A DNA stretch of 64,000 nucleotides from the NCBI GenBank assembly GCA_002702705.1, contig PABH01000036.1, positions 1 to 64,000 of the forward strand. Direction: 5' to 3'. The DNA comes from Anaerolineaceae bacterium (GTDB taxonomy: Bacteria > Chloroflexota > Anaerolineae > Anaerolineales > Anaerolineaceae). The stretch's first letter is position 1. Every line of letters begins with the position of its first letter. Below, piece by piece: positions 35,193 to 43,830 of the stretch. The translations under genes were made by a program, and so were the position numbers. The notes beneath the pieces were generated by a model. The model did no database searches. It worked only from the letters and a program-made list of their open reading frames with translations, and was not told the origin of the DNA.

Positions 35193-37082
35193 TTACGGTA
35201 TAGGAGTCCAGGTAGGTCTACGGGTGGGAATGAGGGTGGATGTTGGTGTTAACGTAGCGGTGGGTGATCTGAAAAAACGAATGGTTGGTGTGAATGTTGG
35301 GGTAGATGTAATTGAAGGAATTGGGGTTGGTGATTTAATTGATTCGACCGGATAAATTTGTTGCATCGCTTGGAACCAATCCAAACCATTAGTAAATGTA
35401 AAAAGATTAAATAAAGCGCCATTAAAATATTGACGCCAATTTGGCAAGGATGGTTGACGATCCCATAAATGATCTTTGGCAATTTGTGTAAAATCAATCC
35501 AATAACCCTCTGGAATTTGATCATAATAACCTCCAGCCTCGTATGCATTTGGGTCATTTTGATATCGTGCATCCAGTTTCCAGGGTGTTTGCATTAAGGG
35601 TTTCCCTTGTGAACCATCTTGATAGCGGGTTTTTAGGTAAACACGCCAATATGTCATTCCGTTGTGTTCTTCTTTGATGATTGTTGCCAAATCTGCATAT
35701 AGGGTCAGTGGATTAAATTTGAACGCACGACCTGTATATAACCAATTTTCTTGTAAACCAGGCTCAGCAGGATTTGTTAGTGGTAGATAAGCTTCTTCAA
35801 GATCACTTAAGAAATCCCATCCGATTATATTTGCGGTATCGATTCTGAGTAAATCAAATGCACTGATAACCGATTCGTTCATGTATGGGTATGGTGCATT
35901 TACATCCGATAAGAAAGTAATATTTTCTCGGTTTAAATTGTTCTGAATATTATTTTCATCCAGATTGTTATTTTCATTTATGCTAACAAAAGAATTTGAT
36001 TGAAGGTCTGCTAATAAGTTTGGATGGGTTTGGGATAAAGCTAAAACCTGAAATCCCTCAACACTTCCTGGGATTTCGATGGGAAAGCTTAGGTATTGTT
36101 TTGATTGGTAATCTTGGATTGATAAAAAAGACTGATTTGCATTTTCATGAATAGTGATTAAATAATCATTTAGAACCTGTCCAAATTTTCCCTTGCTTAT
36201 TGCAATAGATTCCCATGGTTTTTTGGTTATATCGGTTTGTAATATTTGCTTATCACCCTCTTTTTCACCGCTCCAGATAACCTGCTCACTTTCTGGGAAC
36301 CACCCGGGGTTTGAATCTTGGAAATCTGGCCGGTTTGAGAGATTGGAAAAGCGGTCAACCACGGTATTTAATTGCGCTAACCAAATTTCTTGATTTCCAC
36401 TGCGAGCCGAAACAAATGCGATTTCACGACCATTTGGAGACCAAACAGGAGAAAAATCAGCAGCAGGGTCATCTGTAAGCTGGATTGGAGGTGAGTCCAA
36501 ATCATTAATGGATTGGATGAAAATATCCAGATTTCCACTAAGGTAACTCGTATAAGCTAAAAACTCCCCATCTGGTGACCAGGCTGGTTTTCCATCATAG
36601 GCAGCTGAATCGGTGATGCGGATTTCTTCTCGGGTTTCAAGATCATATACATAAATGTCCCAATAACCATTTTTTTTGCCACTGTAGGCAATTTTGTTGG
36701 TTTTAACATTGTATGCAGGGTCCATATCTTCATATGGGCCATCAAAAAACCGGATAAATTGATTTTCACCAGGAATATAAGAATAAATGTGGTTTTGTTG
36801 GTCCTTATAAAAAGAAATTAAAAACAATAAATCATATTTAAAATCTGTTGAAACAATTACAGAAGGAGCAGGCGTTTCTTGAATAGTGGGTTCATCAATT
36901 GTACTTGTCGGAGGTGAAGAGGGTGTAATAGTTGTTGTTTGTAATTCAACATCTGCCTTAGAAATTGACTGTTTTTGTAGAATTGGGGTCACAACCACAA
37001 CAATTAACACTAAATTTAACAAAATCAAAAAAAACCAGACCGGATAAGGAATTCGATTAAGATTCAATTTGTTATCTGTCAT
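35193..37082 (-). CDS. Membrane-anchored TolB-like PD40 propeller protein
   Basis: A 629-aa protein with an N-terminal transmembrane helix (about 13-32), a Thr/Ser/Pro spacer, a beta-propeller region (about 75-370) with clear PD40 units (PAWSPDGEFLAYTS, PVWSPNGREIAFVS, and PGWFPESEQVIWSG), a globular C-terminal domain (about 395-590, aromatic-rich, no family recognised) and a Thr/Pro tail. It is co-transcribed with the M23 peptidase 3 bp downstream, and a second M23 gene lies just upstream, which suggests a peptidoglycan-linked role. No enzymatic motif is visible. Confidence 0.8.
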   Translation of the reverse strand: MTDNKLNLNRIPYPVWFFLILLNLVLIVVVVTPILQKQSISKADVELQTTTITPSSPPTSTIDEPTIQETPAPSVIVSTDFKYDLLFLISFYKDQQNHIYSYIPGENQFIRFFDGPYEDMDPAYNVKTNKIAYSGKKNGYWDIYVYDLETREEIRITDSAAYDGKPAWSPDGEFLAYTSYLSGNLDIFIQSINDLDSPPIQLTDDPAADFSPVWSPNGREIAFVSARSGNQEIWLAQLNTVVDRFSNLSNRPDFQDSNPGWFPESEQVIWSGEKEGDKQILQTDITKKPWESIAISKGKFGQVLNDYLITIHENANQSFLSIQDYQSKQYLSFPIEIPGSVEGFQVLALSQTHPNLLADLQSNSFVSINENNNLDENNIQNNLNRENITFLSDVNAPYPYMNESVISAFDLLRIDTANIIGWDFLSDLEEAYLPLTNPAEPGLQENWLYTGRAFKFNPLTLYADLATIIKEEHNGMTYWRVYLKTRYQDGSQGKPLMQTPWKLDARYQNDPNAYEAGGYYDQIPEGYWIDFTQIAKDHLWDRQPSLPNWRQYFNGALFNLFTFTNGLDWFQAMQQIYPVESIKSPTPIPSITSTPTFTPTIRFFRSPTATLTPTSTLIPTRRPTWTPIP

Positions 37083-37120
37083 AAATATTGCCTTACTCGT
37101 TTATTGAGCATTATGGTTGG

Positions 37121-37150
37121 ATTGTAGCATCGAAAAAGGATTGCAGTCAA
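37121..37150 (-). promoter_or_regulatory. Promoter of the TolB-like / M23 operon
   Basis: On the minus strand TTGACT (37145-37150), 18 bp, TACAAT (37121-37126), 38 bp before ATG 37082. Confidence 0.6.
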
Positions 37151-37156
37151 TAAAAC

Positions 37157-38077
37157 CTAATTTGCAGTGCTGTTAAGTGAATTAAAAAACAGCATTGGAT
37201 CGATTGGAATAAACCAACCTGAAACTCGCCAAATGCAATAATTCTCCATCTCTTTATCGGTTAATGCACTGCTGTAATGCCCCATGGGCTCAAAGTAATA
37301 ATTACTTGGGCCAACTCGGAATTCTAAATGTAAATGCGGGTTTCCTGACATGCCGCTGTTACCGACGTTACCGATCAAATCACCACTCTGTACTTCATTA
37401 CTCATTTGAAATAACGGTGGTTCAGCTAAATGTGCATATAACACATAGAGTGAGAAAATTTTATCTGACAAATTCGAGGGGGGAAGGGGAAGTTCCGGAC
37501 AGGTTAATTGAGGCGAAATCATCCAGTTATCAGATGGCATCATAGAAGGTTCTTTTTGTACTGTTTCCATAATAATATCCGGCAGATCTGTTTCAATGAT
37601 AAGCATATTACCATATGGGGGTAGATTCTCAGTAATACCAGTGATTTTGCCAGAAAAAATGGAATGGATAGGTAAATTAGCAATTGTTCCAAAATCTTTA
37701 TATTGATAAAATGCAAAATCAACACCATGATGAGCATCATCCTTGCCGATCTGTGGTTGTAAAAATGGATTGGAGATTATAAATGGTAAATCAGCAGTGG
37801 CGATGTCTTGCAAGGGAGAAGTATAATTTATTGTTTTTTTGATTGGGCTTAGAGGATAAGATGTGGGGTTATTGGTTATTTCTGGTTGAGGAGTACTTGT
37901 AATTGTTTTTGAAGTAACTTCAAAAAAATCTTCCGTTTGTAAAAGATTATTTGTAGTTGGTATCAATTTTGTGGGTTGGAGAGGCAGTTCTCTCGGTGTA
38001 ATGGAAAGGTTATTAACAGATGGATTACAAGAAGCCAAACAAACGAAAAAGCCAAGAAATATAAAGGCAATTTTCAT
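37157..38077 (-). CDS. M23 family peptidase, lipoprotein
   Basis: A 306-aa lipid-anchored LytM-like protein. The signal peptide ends in lipobox LASC (Cys at about 17), then a Thr/Pro-rich spacer. The peptidase domain (about 105-280) has HHGVDFAF with the first zinc ligands, YVLYAHLAEPP and the NPHLHLEFRVG motif, so the active site is complete; the insertion between the two halves (about 165-205) is longer than usual. Its ATG overlaps the stop of the preceding small gene (ATGA), so the two are translationally coupled. Confidence 0.9.
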   Translation of the reverse strand: MKIAFIFLGFFVCLASCNPSVNNLSITPRELPLQPTKLIPTTNNLLQTEDFFEVTSKTITSTPQPEITNNPTSYPLSPIKKTINYTSPLQDIATADLPFIISNPFLQPQIGKDDAHHGVDFAFYQYKDFGTIANLPIHSIFSGKITGITENLPPYGNMLIIETDLPDIIMETVQKEPSMMPSDNWMISPQLTCPELPLPPSNLSDKIFSLYVLYAHLAEPPLFQMSNEVQSGDLIGNVGNSGMSGNPHLHLEFRVGPSNYYFEPMGHYSSALTDKEMENYCIWRVSGWFIPIDPMLFFNSLNSTAN

Positions 38078-38433
38078 GACTCATTGGTTAATCGAAATGT
38101 TGTTTTTTGATCATCGCTGATACCAACTGGATCTTCAAAAATGATTTTTCCATGAAGGGTAAATGGCTGGTTTTCAACAGCATTTTGAGGAATATGCATT
38201 GTTAAAACAAAATCTTCTTGAAAAACTGAAATCAAGGTTGATTCAACAATCACATGATTTGTTGAATCCAGTATTGATAACTCAATCATTGGAAATTCTT
38301 TGCTGGGTGGTTTTTTAGCATAAATCCGGATTTTTAGTGGATCATCTAAGGGTTCAGCCCGGAGTTCTATAAACCTTACCTGATTTTCCGGAACAATACG
38401 ATCTTCATTTGGAAAAGGTGACATTAAGTTCAT
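38074..38433 (-). CDS. Uncharacterised 119-aa protein coupled to an M23 peptidase
   Basis: No family recognised. The sequence is beta-strand rich with alternating hydrophobic residues (IRIYAKKPP, MIELSILDS, FVLTMHIP, TLHGKIIFED) and reads like a single Ig/FN3-like sandwich. No signal peptide, membrane helix or cysteine is visible. It overlaps the M23 peptidase gene by 4 bp. A consensus -10 box lies 7 bp before its ATG and there is no Shine-Dalgarno site, so the operon mRNA may be leaderless. A second ATG is at codon 4. Confidence 0.7.
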   Translation of the reverse strand: MNLMSPFPNEDRIVPENQVRFIELRAEPLDDPLKIRIYAKKPPSKEFPMIELSILDSTNHVIVESTLISVFQEDFVLTMHIPQNAVENQPFTLHGKIIFEDPVGISDDQKTTFRLTNES

Positions 38434-38440
38434 GCAATAA

Positions 38441-38446
38441 ATTATA
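38441..38446 (-). promoter_or_regulatory. -10 box giving a probably leaderless mRNA
   Basis: TATAAT on the minus strand at 38441-38446 with 7 nt before ATG 38433. The transcription start should coincide with the start codon. No ribosome site is present. Confidence 0.5.
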
Positions 38447-38517
38447 AAACGAAATCCAAAAAATAAAATTAAATGTAATAAATCCCTTTAGAAATGGTAA
38501 ATGGAAAAAGTGTTAAT

Positions 38518-38553
38518 AAAAATTTTCTCAATCAATTGATTGAGAAAATTTTT
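38518..38553. terminator. 36-bp perfect palindrome, terminator of the DUF1015 gene
   Basis: Every base from 38518 to 38553 pairs with its mirror position (centre CAATTG). It is A/T-rich with CTCAATCA arms and T-runs on both sides. It lies 62 bp after the DUF1015 stop on the minus strand and before the next promoter. Confidence 0.75.
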
Positions 38554-38614
38554 TTAACCTACAACTATTTTATGAGGATATCTATTGGGAATTTAAAGTT
38601 GATAGGAACCTTAA

Positions 38615-39934
38615 TTATTTGGAAATCAATCTGCCTTCCAAATAAAAACGTTTTTCTTCCGCTTCGCCCATTGAAAAGGTTTTTCGTGGTAGTGCCCCAT
38701 CTAAAATTACTGTGCGGAAAAGTTCACTTTTTTCCATTGCTGGCAAATAAAATCCACAATTGTTTTTTCTAGCTCCTAATTCACAGGTAATAGTTTCACC
38801 ATGCACATAATCAATTTTTTCAGCTTTGCCATCTTTTAACCATTGATCTAAAAACAATTGTAATGATCCGACCGGTAAATTGGTTTGTGGATTGGAAATA
38901 CAGACTGTATAAAAACCTGTTTCATCAATATATCCAAATTTTTGGCAATCACAAGTTTGATGATCTACCTGATAAATCACTTCTTCCTGATTTTTTCCTT
39001 TGATAATTTCCACATCTTCTTTCCAATATTTTTTCATAGCTTCGATTGGATTTTCTTTTACATTAAATACAACCCGATGAATTGGTTCAAATTCCAAACC
39101 ACTGTCATGTACATTTTCAATTTCAACCAAAGCATATCTCGCGGGATGATCCGGTCCAACCTGGTGTTTAATTTTTTCCCAAATTGCTTTGGCTGTTGCC
39201 AAGGAGTGGTTACCATCTCCCATTGCAAACAATAAAACACCTTGATCTTCTTCCAGGTTATAACGGGATTTAAATAATTTCGGATCTGCTAAATTTTCTA
39301 AGGCGTTAATTACATCGGATTGCTCTTCTGCGTTATCGATTCCATAACCACGGATATGCCCACTACCTTGCATTAAATCAAAATCGTATAATTTTCTGAG
39401 TTTGTCTTTACGATTTCGTAATGGTTCAATCACGGTAAAATCCGGATCATCAATTAAGACAAGAATATGTGGAAATTCCATATTTGCGCCTTCTCTTATA
39501 CGGATGCGCGGTGGAAGACGTTCAATAATCGTACCTTCTGTTGCTCTGATTAAGGTTTGTGAACCCTTGTTAAAGTCATATTTTTCGAGGTCAAGTGCTA
39601 AAATAATTCCGCTGCGGGTTTTTCCTTTTACTGTTCTCTCGACGAGAATAATACCTTCATATTTCTGAAAAATACCTGCCCGTAAATATTCTCGCATTTT
39701 ATTTTGGGTATGTTGAATTCTGGCTTCCTCATCTGTGCTCTCAAGAAAGACTTCCGGTAAAATCATATGATAAGTCGATGGGTTATTCCCAACGATCATC
39801 TCAACTTGATTCCAGTATTCTGGTTGTGATGTGAATTGATCGCAGGCTATGACTGCCCATTTTGAGAGATCAATTTCCGATTTTGGCAAATAAATATCTG
39901 GAATTTGCACACCGATTTTATCGATATTTTTCAT
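38615..39934 (-). CDS. DUF1015 family protein
   Basis: A 439-aa cytoplasmic protein that matches DUF1015 (COG4198) along its length, with the N-terminal IACDQFTSQPEYW motif, the FAMGDGNHSLATAKA motif in the middle (about 230-245) and a C-terminal ETITCELGARKNNCGFYLP segment. The family is widespread and has been linked to serine kinase-like folds, but its reaction here is not established. ATG 39934 has GAGGAAAA upstream. It is monocistronic, followed by the long palindrome. Confidence 0.85.
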   Translation of the reverse strand: MKNIDKIGVQIPDIYLPKSEIDLSKWAVIACDQFTSQPEYWNQVEMIVGNNPSTYHMILPEVFLESTDEEARIQHTQNKMREYLRAGIFQKYEGIILVERTVKGKTRSGIILALDLEKYDFNKGSQTLIRATEGTIIERLPPRIRIREGANMEFPHILVLIDDPDFTVIEPLRNRKDKLRKLYDFDLMQGSGHIRGYGIDNAEEQSDVINALENLADPKLFKSRYNLEEDQGVLLFAMGDGNHSLATAKAIWEKIKHQVGPDHPARYALVEIENVHDSGLEFEPIHRVVFNVKENPIEAMKKYWKEDVEIIKGKNQEEVIYQVDHQTCDCQKFGYIDETGFYTVCISNPQTNLPVGSLQLFLDQWLKDGKAEKIDYVHGETITCELGARKNNCGFYLPAMEKSELFRTVILDGALPRKTFSMGEAEEKRFYLEGRLISK

Positions 39935-40060
39935 TTTTTCCTCAACTAAAGTTCCATACTAATATTTTAATAAATAGTACCAAAAGAAAAGCAATCTAGT
40001 GGAAGCTTAAGAATTCTGTCAGGTAAAGTATGGAGGATTGTCAAAAATTTGGTTAAATAA

Positions 40061-40098
40061 AAAATGCACCTCAACGAAAATAAAAAGAGAAGTGCATT
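40061..40098 (-). terminator. Terminator of the DegV gene
   Basis: On the minus strand AATGCAC and a short inner stem pair with GTGCATT and are followed by TTTTTTATTT, 40 bp after the DegV stop. Confidence 0.6.
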
Positions 40099-40137
40099 GA
40101 TTGAAAAAATAACCTAATTTTTCATAATGAGAACATT

Positions 40138-40995
40138 TTAAATGCCGTACATAAATGAAATACCAATTGCTCCAGGTCCTAAGTGGGTGCCAATAACCGG
40201 ACTAACTTCGGCAATTAAACTTTCGGAAATTGAATTTTCAGGAAAACTTCGGATAATTTTATCTAAAAGTTTTTGGGCTTCTTCATAAGCATTTGCATGC
40301 TGTACAGCAATTCTAATTGGCGTATTCCCATTGATTTTTTCTTTCATCATTTCCACTGTTTTATCAATGGCTTTATTCATGGTGCGTACTTTTCCAGCTG
40401 CTTCAATACGTCCTTCTCTTAATTCCAAAATTGGTTTAAGGTTTAACATTGTACCGAGAAATGCAGCAGCTCCTCCAATTCGACCACCTCGGTGGAGGAA
40501 TTCTAATGTTTGAACGGCGAATAAAATACCTGTTTGTTCTTTGACTTTATGGGCTAGTTTTACACAATCTTTTAATGTGGCCCCATTTGCAGCAGCCCGG
40601 GCAACTGTTAACGCTTGGAACCCAAGTGCCATACCTGTGGATTCGGAATCGATAATCTCAATTCGATCTGATTTTAGGATAGCTTTCGCTTGTATGGCGG
40701 AATCCATTGTTCCTGATAATTTTGATGATATATGCATGCTGATGATATCAAAACCTTCAGCGAGGAGTTTTTCATACATTACTTTAAATGTATTGGGGGT
40801 AGTTTGTGATGTGGAAGGCATCGTTTCTGCGGTTTGGAGACGAGTATAAAATTGATTTGGTGTAATATCCACTCCATCAAGATATTGTTCAGCGCCCCAA
40901 ATAACAACAAGCGGAACAGTTTCGAGAGGAAATTTATTTTTTAGTTCTTCAGGAATGTAAGTGGTGCTATCCGTTACTACAATGACTTTCGACAT
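40138..40995 (-). CDS. DegV family fatty-acid-binding protein
   Basis: DegV/FakB-type proteins hold a fatty acid for phosphorylation by FakA. The 285-aa sequence shows the family start VVTDSTTYIPEEL, the TSQTTPNTF loop with the Thr-Ser that contacts the carboxylate, SSKLSGTM, the IDSESTGMALGFQ motif and LEFLHRGGRIGG near residue 165. AGGT precedes ATG 40995. No FakA gene is in the window. A 17-bp palindrome lies about 50 bp upstream of the start. Confidence 0.9.
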   Translation of the reverse strand: MSKVIVVTDSTTYIPEELKNKFPLETVPLVVIWGAEQYLDGVDITPNQFYTRLQTAETMPSTSQTTPNTFKVMYEKLLAEGFDIISMHISSKLSGTMDSAIQAKAILKSDRIEIIDSESTGMALGFQALTVARAAANGATLKDCVKLAHKVKEQTGILFAVQTLEFLHRGGRIGGAAAFLGTMLNLKPILELREGRIEAAGKVRTMNKAIDKTVEMMKEKINGNTPIRIAVQHANAYEEAQKLLDKIIRSFPENSISESLIAEVSPVIGTHLGPGAIGISFMYGI

Positions 40996-41044
40996 GTTAA
41001 TACCTCATTTTTAAAATTTTCAATGGTAATAACCCTAATCCGAA

Positions 41045-41061
41045 ATAAACGTTACGTTTAT
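41045..41061. promoter_or_regulatory. 17-bp palindrome upstream of degV, possible operator
   Basis: ATAAACGT and ACGTTTAT are exact reverse complements around a single T. It lies 50 bp before the DegV start and 63 bp before the ffh promoter. Size and symmetry suit a dimeric transcription factor. Confidence 0.4.
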
Positions 41062-41123
41062 AAAACATATCCGGGAAATTCCCATATTTTTAATTCAATT
41101 ACCTTTCAATGGATAATATTTCC

Positions 41124-41152
41124 TTGACCTTTCAAATAGAACAGGCTAAAAT
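41124..41152 (+). promoter_or_regulatory. Promoter of ffh
   Basis: TTGACC (41124-41129), 17 bp, TAAAAT (41147-41152). Transcription would start near 41159 and give a leader of about 45 nt containing a small CCCTGCTTAGGGG hairpin before ATG 41204. Confidence 0.75.
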
Positions 41153-41203
41153 CACGCTCGAACCTATGCCCTGCTTAGGGGTTTATTTAACTTTGGAAAT
41201 AAA

Positions 41204-42526
41204 ATGTTTGAAAATCTAACCGGACGACTAGACGATATATTTAAACAACTTACACGCCGTGGGAAACTTAGTGAAGCGGACGTAGATCAGGCTATGCGTG
41301 AAGTTCGTTTGGCTTTACTTGAAGCAGATGTTCACTATAGTGTTGCCAAGAAATTTACCAATAATGTACGTGAACGAGCAGTCGGACATGAAGTATCTAA
41401 GGCACTTAACCCAGGGCAGCAGGTAATAAAGATTGTTAATGAAGAACTCATAGCACTCCTTGGGGAACCATCAAAAATCAATTTGACGGGAGAAAAACCG
41501 TATGTGTTGATGATGGTAGGTTTACAGGGATCTGGTAAAACGACAGCCTCTGCCAAAATAGCAAAAAAATTGCGATCGCAAGGTGAGCGAGTTTTGTTGG
41601 TAGCTGCAGACCCGTATCGTCCAGCTGCTATTAAACAATTACAGACTTTAGGAGAACGGATCGATGTTCCGGTATTTACTGAAGATGGTAAAAAACCACC
41701 TGAAGTTGTAAAAAATGCGCTAAGACATGCCAGAAATGGTAATTTTACTGTAATGATCGTAGATACCGCTGGCCGTTCTCAGTTGGACGAAGCGCTAATG
41801 AGTGAATTAAAGTCAATAAATCAACATGTTAACGCCGTTGAAACTCTTTTGGTTGTGGATGCAATGATTGGACAGGAAGCACTGCATGTTGCGGAAGGCT
41901 TCCGTGATACGGTAAAAATCACCGGTCTTGTTTTTACAAAAATGGATGGTGATGCAAGAGGCGGTGCTGCAATTTCAGTTCGCAGTGTGACTGGTGTACC
42001 GATCAAATTCCTCAGCACGGGAGAAGGGCTTGATGCCATGGAAGCGTATGATCCTGGCAGACTTTCTTCCCGAATTCTCGGTATGGGTGATATGATTGGT
42101 TTAATTGAAAAAGCTGAACAGGCTTTTGATCAGAATCAAGCTCAAGCTCAAGCACAAAAAATGCTGAAAGGTGAATTTACCCTGGAAGATTTTTTGCAGC
42201 AACTGAAGCAAGTTAAAAAAATGGGGCCAATTTCACAGTTATTTGACATGATGCCCGGTTCGATGGGGCAGGTTGCTCGAAATGTGGATCCCAAAGAAGC
42301 GGAAGGCCAATTAAAACGTACAGAAGCGATAATTAGTTCGATGACTTTAAAGGAACGAAAAAATCCGGATCTTCTGAATGCCAGTCGTCGTAGACGAATT
42401 GCTAAAGGTTCCGGCACAGAAGTACAAGATGTGAATCGCTTAATGAAGCAGTTTCGTGATATAAAGAAACTGATGAAAACAATGCAAAAATCCGGAGGTC
42501 GTGGTTTACCACGGTTGTTCGGTTAA
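41204..42526 (+). CDS. ffh: Signal recognition particle protein Ffh (SRP54)
   Basis: GTPase that binds signal sequences of membrane proteins together with 4.5S RNA. The 440-aa protein has the N helical bundle (about 1-85), the G domain with GLQGSGKTTASAKIA (G1), DTAGR (G3), FTKMDGDARGG (G4 and insert) and the GTGE/STGEGLDAME region, and the Met-rich M domain (about 300-440) with MLKGEFTLEDFLQQLKQVKKMG and SRRRRIAKGSG for RNA binding. ATG 41204 is preceded by TTGGAAA. It heads a run of co-oriented genes (rpsP, khpA, rimM), a common arrangement in bacteria. Confidence 0.98.
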   Translation: MFENLTGRLDDIFKQLTRRGKLSEADVDQAMREVRLALLEADVHYSVAKKFTNNVRERAVGHEVSKALNPGQQVIKIVNEELIALLGEPSKINLTGEKPYVLMMVGLQGSGKTTASAKIAKKLRSQGERVLLVAADPYRPAAIKQLQTLGERIDVPVFTEDGKKPPEVVKNALRHARNGNFTVMIVDTAGRSQLDEALMSELKSINQHVNAVETLLVVDAMIGQEALHVAEGFRDTVKITGLVFTKMDGDARGGAAISVRSVTGVPIKFLSTGEGLDAMEAYDPGRLSSRILGMGDMIGLIEKAEQAFDQNQAQAQAQKMLKGEFTLEDFLQQLKQVKKMGPISQLFDMMPGSMGQVARNVDPKEAEGQLKRTEAIISSMTLKERKNPDLLNASRRRRIAKGSGTEVQDVNRLMKQFRDIKKLMKTMQKSGGRGLPRLFG

Positions 42527-42637
42527 ACGGGAGATGAAACGGATTCCAGCGCCTCCTTCAGCGCCCTCACAGAATACGCAATTCAATCGTTTATTAAAAT
42601 TTGACTTAATAATTTTATAGACAGGAGTAAGTTTTTC

Positions 42638-42982
42638 ATGGTTCGAATTAGATTACGCCGAACAGGTTTAAAGGGACAACCCAGTTATCGTGTTGTTGTG
42701 GCTGATAAAGAAAGCCCACGTGACGGTAAATTTTTAGAAATCCTTGGTTATTACAATCCACGGACAGAGCCTTTTACATTTAGAGTAGAAGAAGAAAAAG
42801 TGTACCAGTGGATGGTCAAAGGTGCCCAACCAAGTGATAGTATGCGTCAATTATTCAACAGTGTTGGTTTGTTAGAGCGTTTTGAACGCTTTAAAAAGGG
42901 CGAAGCTGTCGAAACATTAATGGCAGAAGCTGAAGAAGTTTACAAGAAACATACTGAAAATCAAAAAACCAATCCTGCATAA
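42638..42982 (+). CDS. rpsP: 30S ribosomal protein S16
   Basis: A structural protein of the small subunit. VRIRLRRTGLKGQPSYRVVVAD at the N-terminus and LGYYNPRTEP, followed by the helix with the GAQPSD motif, are diagnostic. At 114 aa it is longer than the core (about 80) because of a charged C-terminal extension (about 85-114). AGGAG precedes ATG 42638. ffh lies upstream and khpA and rimM downstream, the usual neighbourhood. Confidence 0.97.
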   Translation: MVRIRLRRTGLKGQPSYRVVVADKESPRDGKFLEILGYYNPRTEPFTFRVEEEKVYQWMVKGAQPSDSMRQLFNSVGLLERFERFKKGEAVETLMAEAEEVYKKHTENQKTNPA

Positions 42983-43021
42983 TTTGATCACTGAAATCAT
43001 CTAGGAAGAAAGGAAGTTGCC

Positions 43022-43258
43022 GTGAAAGAATTAATCGAGTACATTGCACGATCTTTGGTGGATGATCCAAATCAAGTTGATGTCAGCCAAAATCGAGGTG
43101 GTAATAAAACACGCCTTGAGTTACGCGTTTCAAAAGAAGATATGGGACGGGTAATTGGTAAAGGTGGTCGAGTGGCAAATTCAATGCGGGTTTTGCTGCG
43201 TGTTGCCGCTGCCCGAGAAGGAAAACAAGCAACACTAGATGTAGTGGAGCCTCGATGA
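43022..43258 (+). CDS. khpA: KH-domain RNA-binding protein KhpA
   Basis: A 78-aa single-KH-domain protein. The RNA-binding loop is in VIGKGGRVANSMRVLLR (about 41-57), preceded by the family start MKELIEYIARSLVDDPNQVDV. It starts at GTG 43022 with GGAAG upstream. KhpA binds mRNA and small RNAs, often with KhpB/Jag, and affects cell elongation in Gram-positives. Its stop codon overlaps the ATG of rimM (ATGA). Confidence 0.95.
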   Translation: MKELIEYIARSLVDDPNQVDVSQNRGGNKTRLELRVSKEDMGRVIGKGGRVANSMRVLLRVAAAREGKQATLDVVEPR

Positions 43259-43818
43259 GTAACCAGAACACGGTTTCTTCTGAATTTGATCAACAACAAA
43301 CAGGCTCGCCCCAATCGGGCGAGCCTGTCTACTTGGCGGTAGGGCGGATTGGCAAACCGCATGGATTAAATGGAGAAGCAATTTTGTATCTCCTGACAGA
43401 TTTTCCTGAAAGACTAAAAGCGGGGAAAACTGTTTATGCCGGAAAAACTTATCAGAAACTTACACTGCAATCCGTGCGGACTCATAATCGTGGTTTGATT
43501 GTTAAATATAAAAATCATGACACAACTGAAATGATTGATAAATTTAAAAACGAATATTTGTATGTTCTTGCAGAAAATTTACCTCCGTTACCTGAAGGAG
43601 AATATTACCATCATGAATTACTTGGTATGCAAGTTTTTGACAAGAATGAACATTATTACGGTCTTGTAACTGAGATTCTTGAGACCGGTGCAAACGATGT
43701 TTATGTTGTGAAACTAGATGATAAAGAAGAATTAGTCCCCGCATTAAAAGAAAATTTAATTAATATCGACGTAAAAAATAAAAGGATGGTTATCAAACCT
43801 TTAACATATTACGATTAG
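43255..43818 (+). CDS. rimM: 16S rRNA processing protein RimM
   Basis: Chaperone for the 30S subunit head that binds S19. The conserved core starts at about residue 25 (VYLAVGRIGKPHGLNGEAIL) and includes the PRC-barrel domain (about 110-185, YYHHELLGMQVFD...VYVVKLDDKEELVPAL). The first 24 residues are a nonconserved extension whose DNA contains a perfect GC-rich hairpin (43300-43328). ATG 43255 overlaps the khpA stop, supporting this start. trmD, which often follows rimM, is absent; dprA follows after 12 bp. Confidence 0.93.
   Translation: MSNQNTVSSEFDQQQTGSPQSGEPVYLAVGRIGKPHGLNGEAILYLLTDFPERLKAGKTVYAGKTYQKLTLQSVRTHNRGLIVKYKNHDTTEMIDKFKNEYLYVLAENLPPLPEGEYYHHELLGMQVFDKNEHYYGLVTEILETGANDVYVVKLDDKEELVPALKENLINIDVKNKRMVIKPLTYYD
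43300..43328 (+). repeat. GC-rich perfect palindrome inside rimM
   Basis: Twelve consecutive base pairs (43300-43311 with 43317-43328) around the 5-nt loop CAATC. It encodes residues of the nonconserved RimM N-terminus. Its base composition stands out from the A/T-rich surroundings. It may be a small mobile palindromic element or an mRNA structure limiting rimM translation. Confidence 0.8.
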
Positions 43819-43830
43819 GATTAAAGACCG

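Noticed and set aside
33207-37082. Tandem repeats or CRISPR-like arrays in Thr/Pro-rich segments
   Set aside because: The repeats are degenerate codon-level repeats inside coding regions without spacers or constant repeat units.
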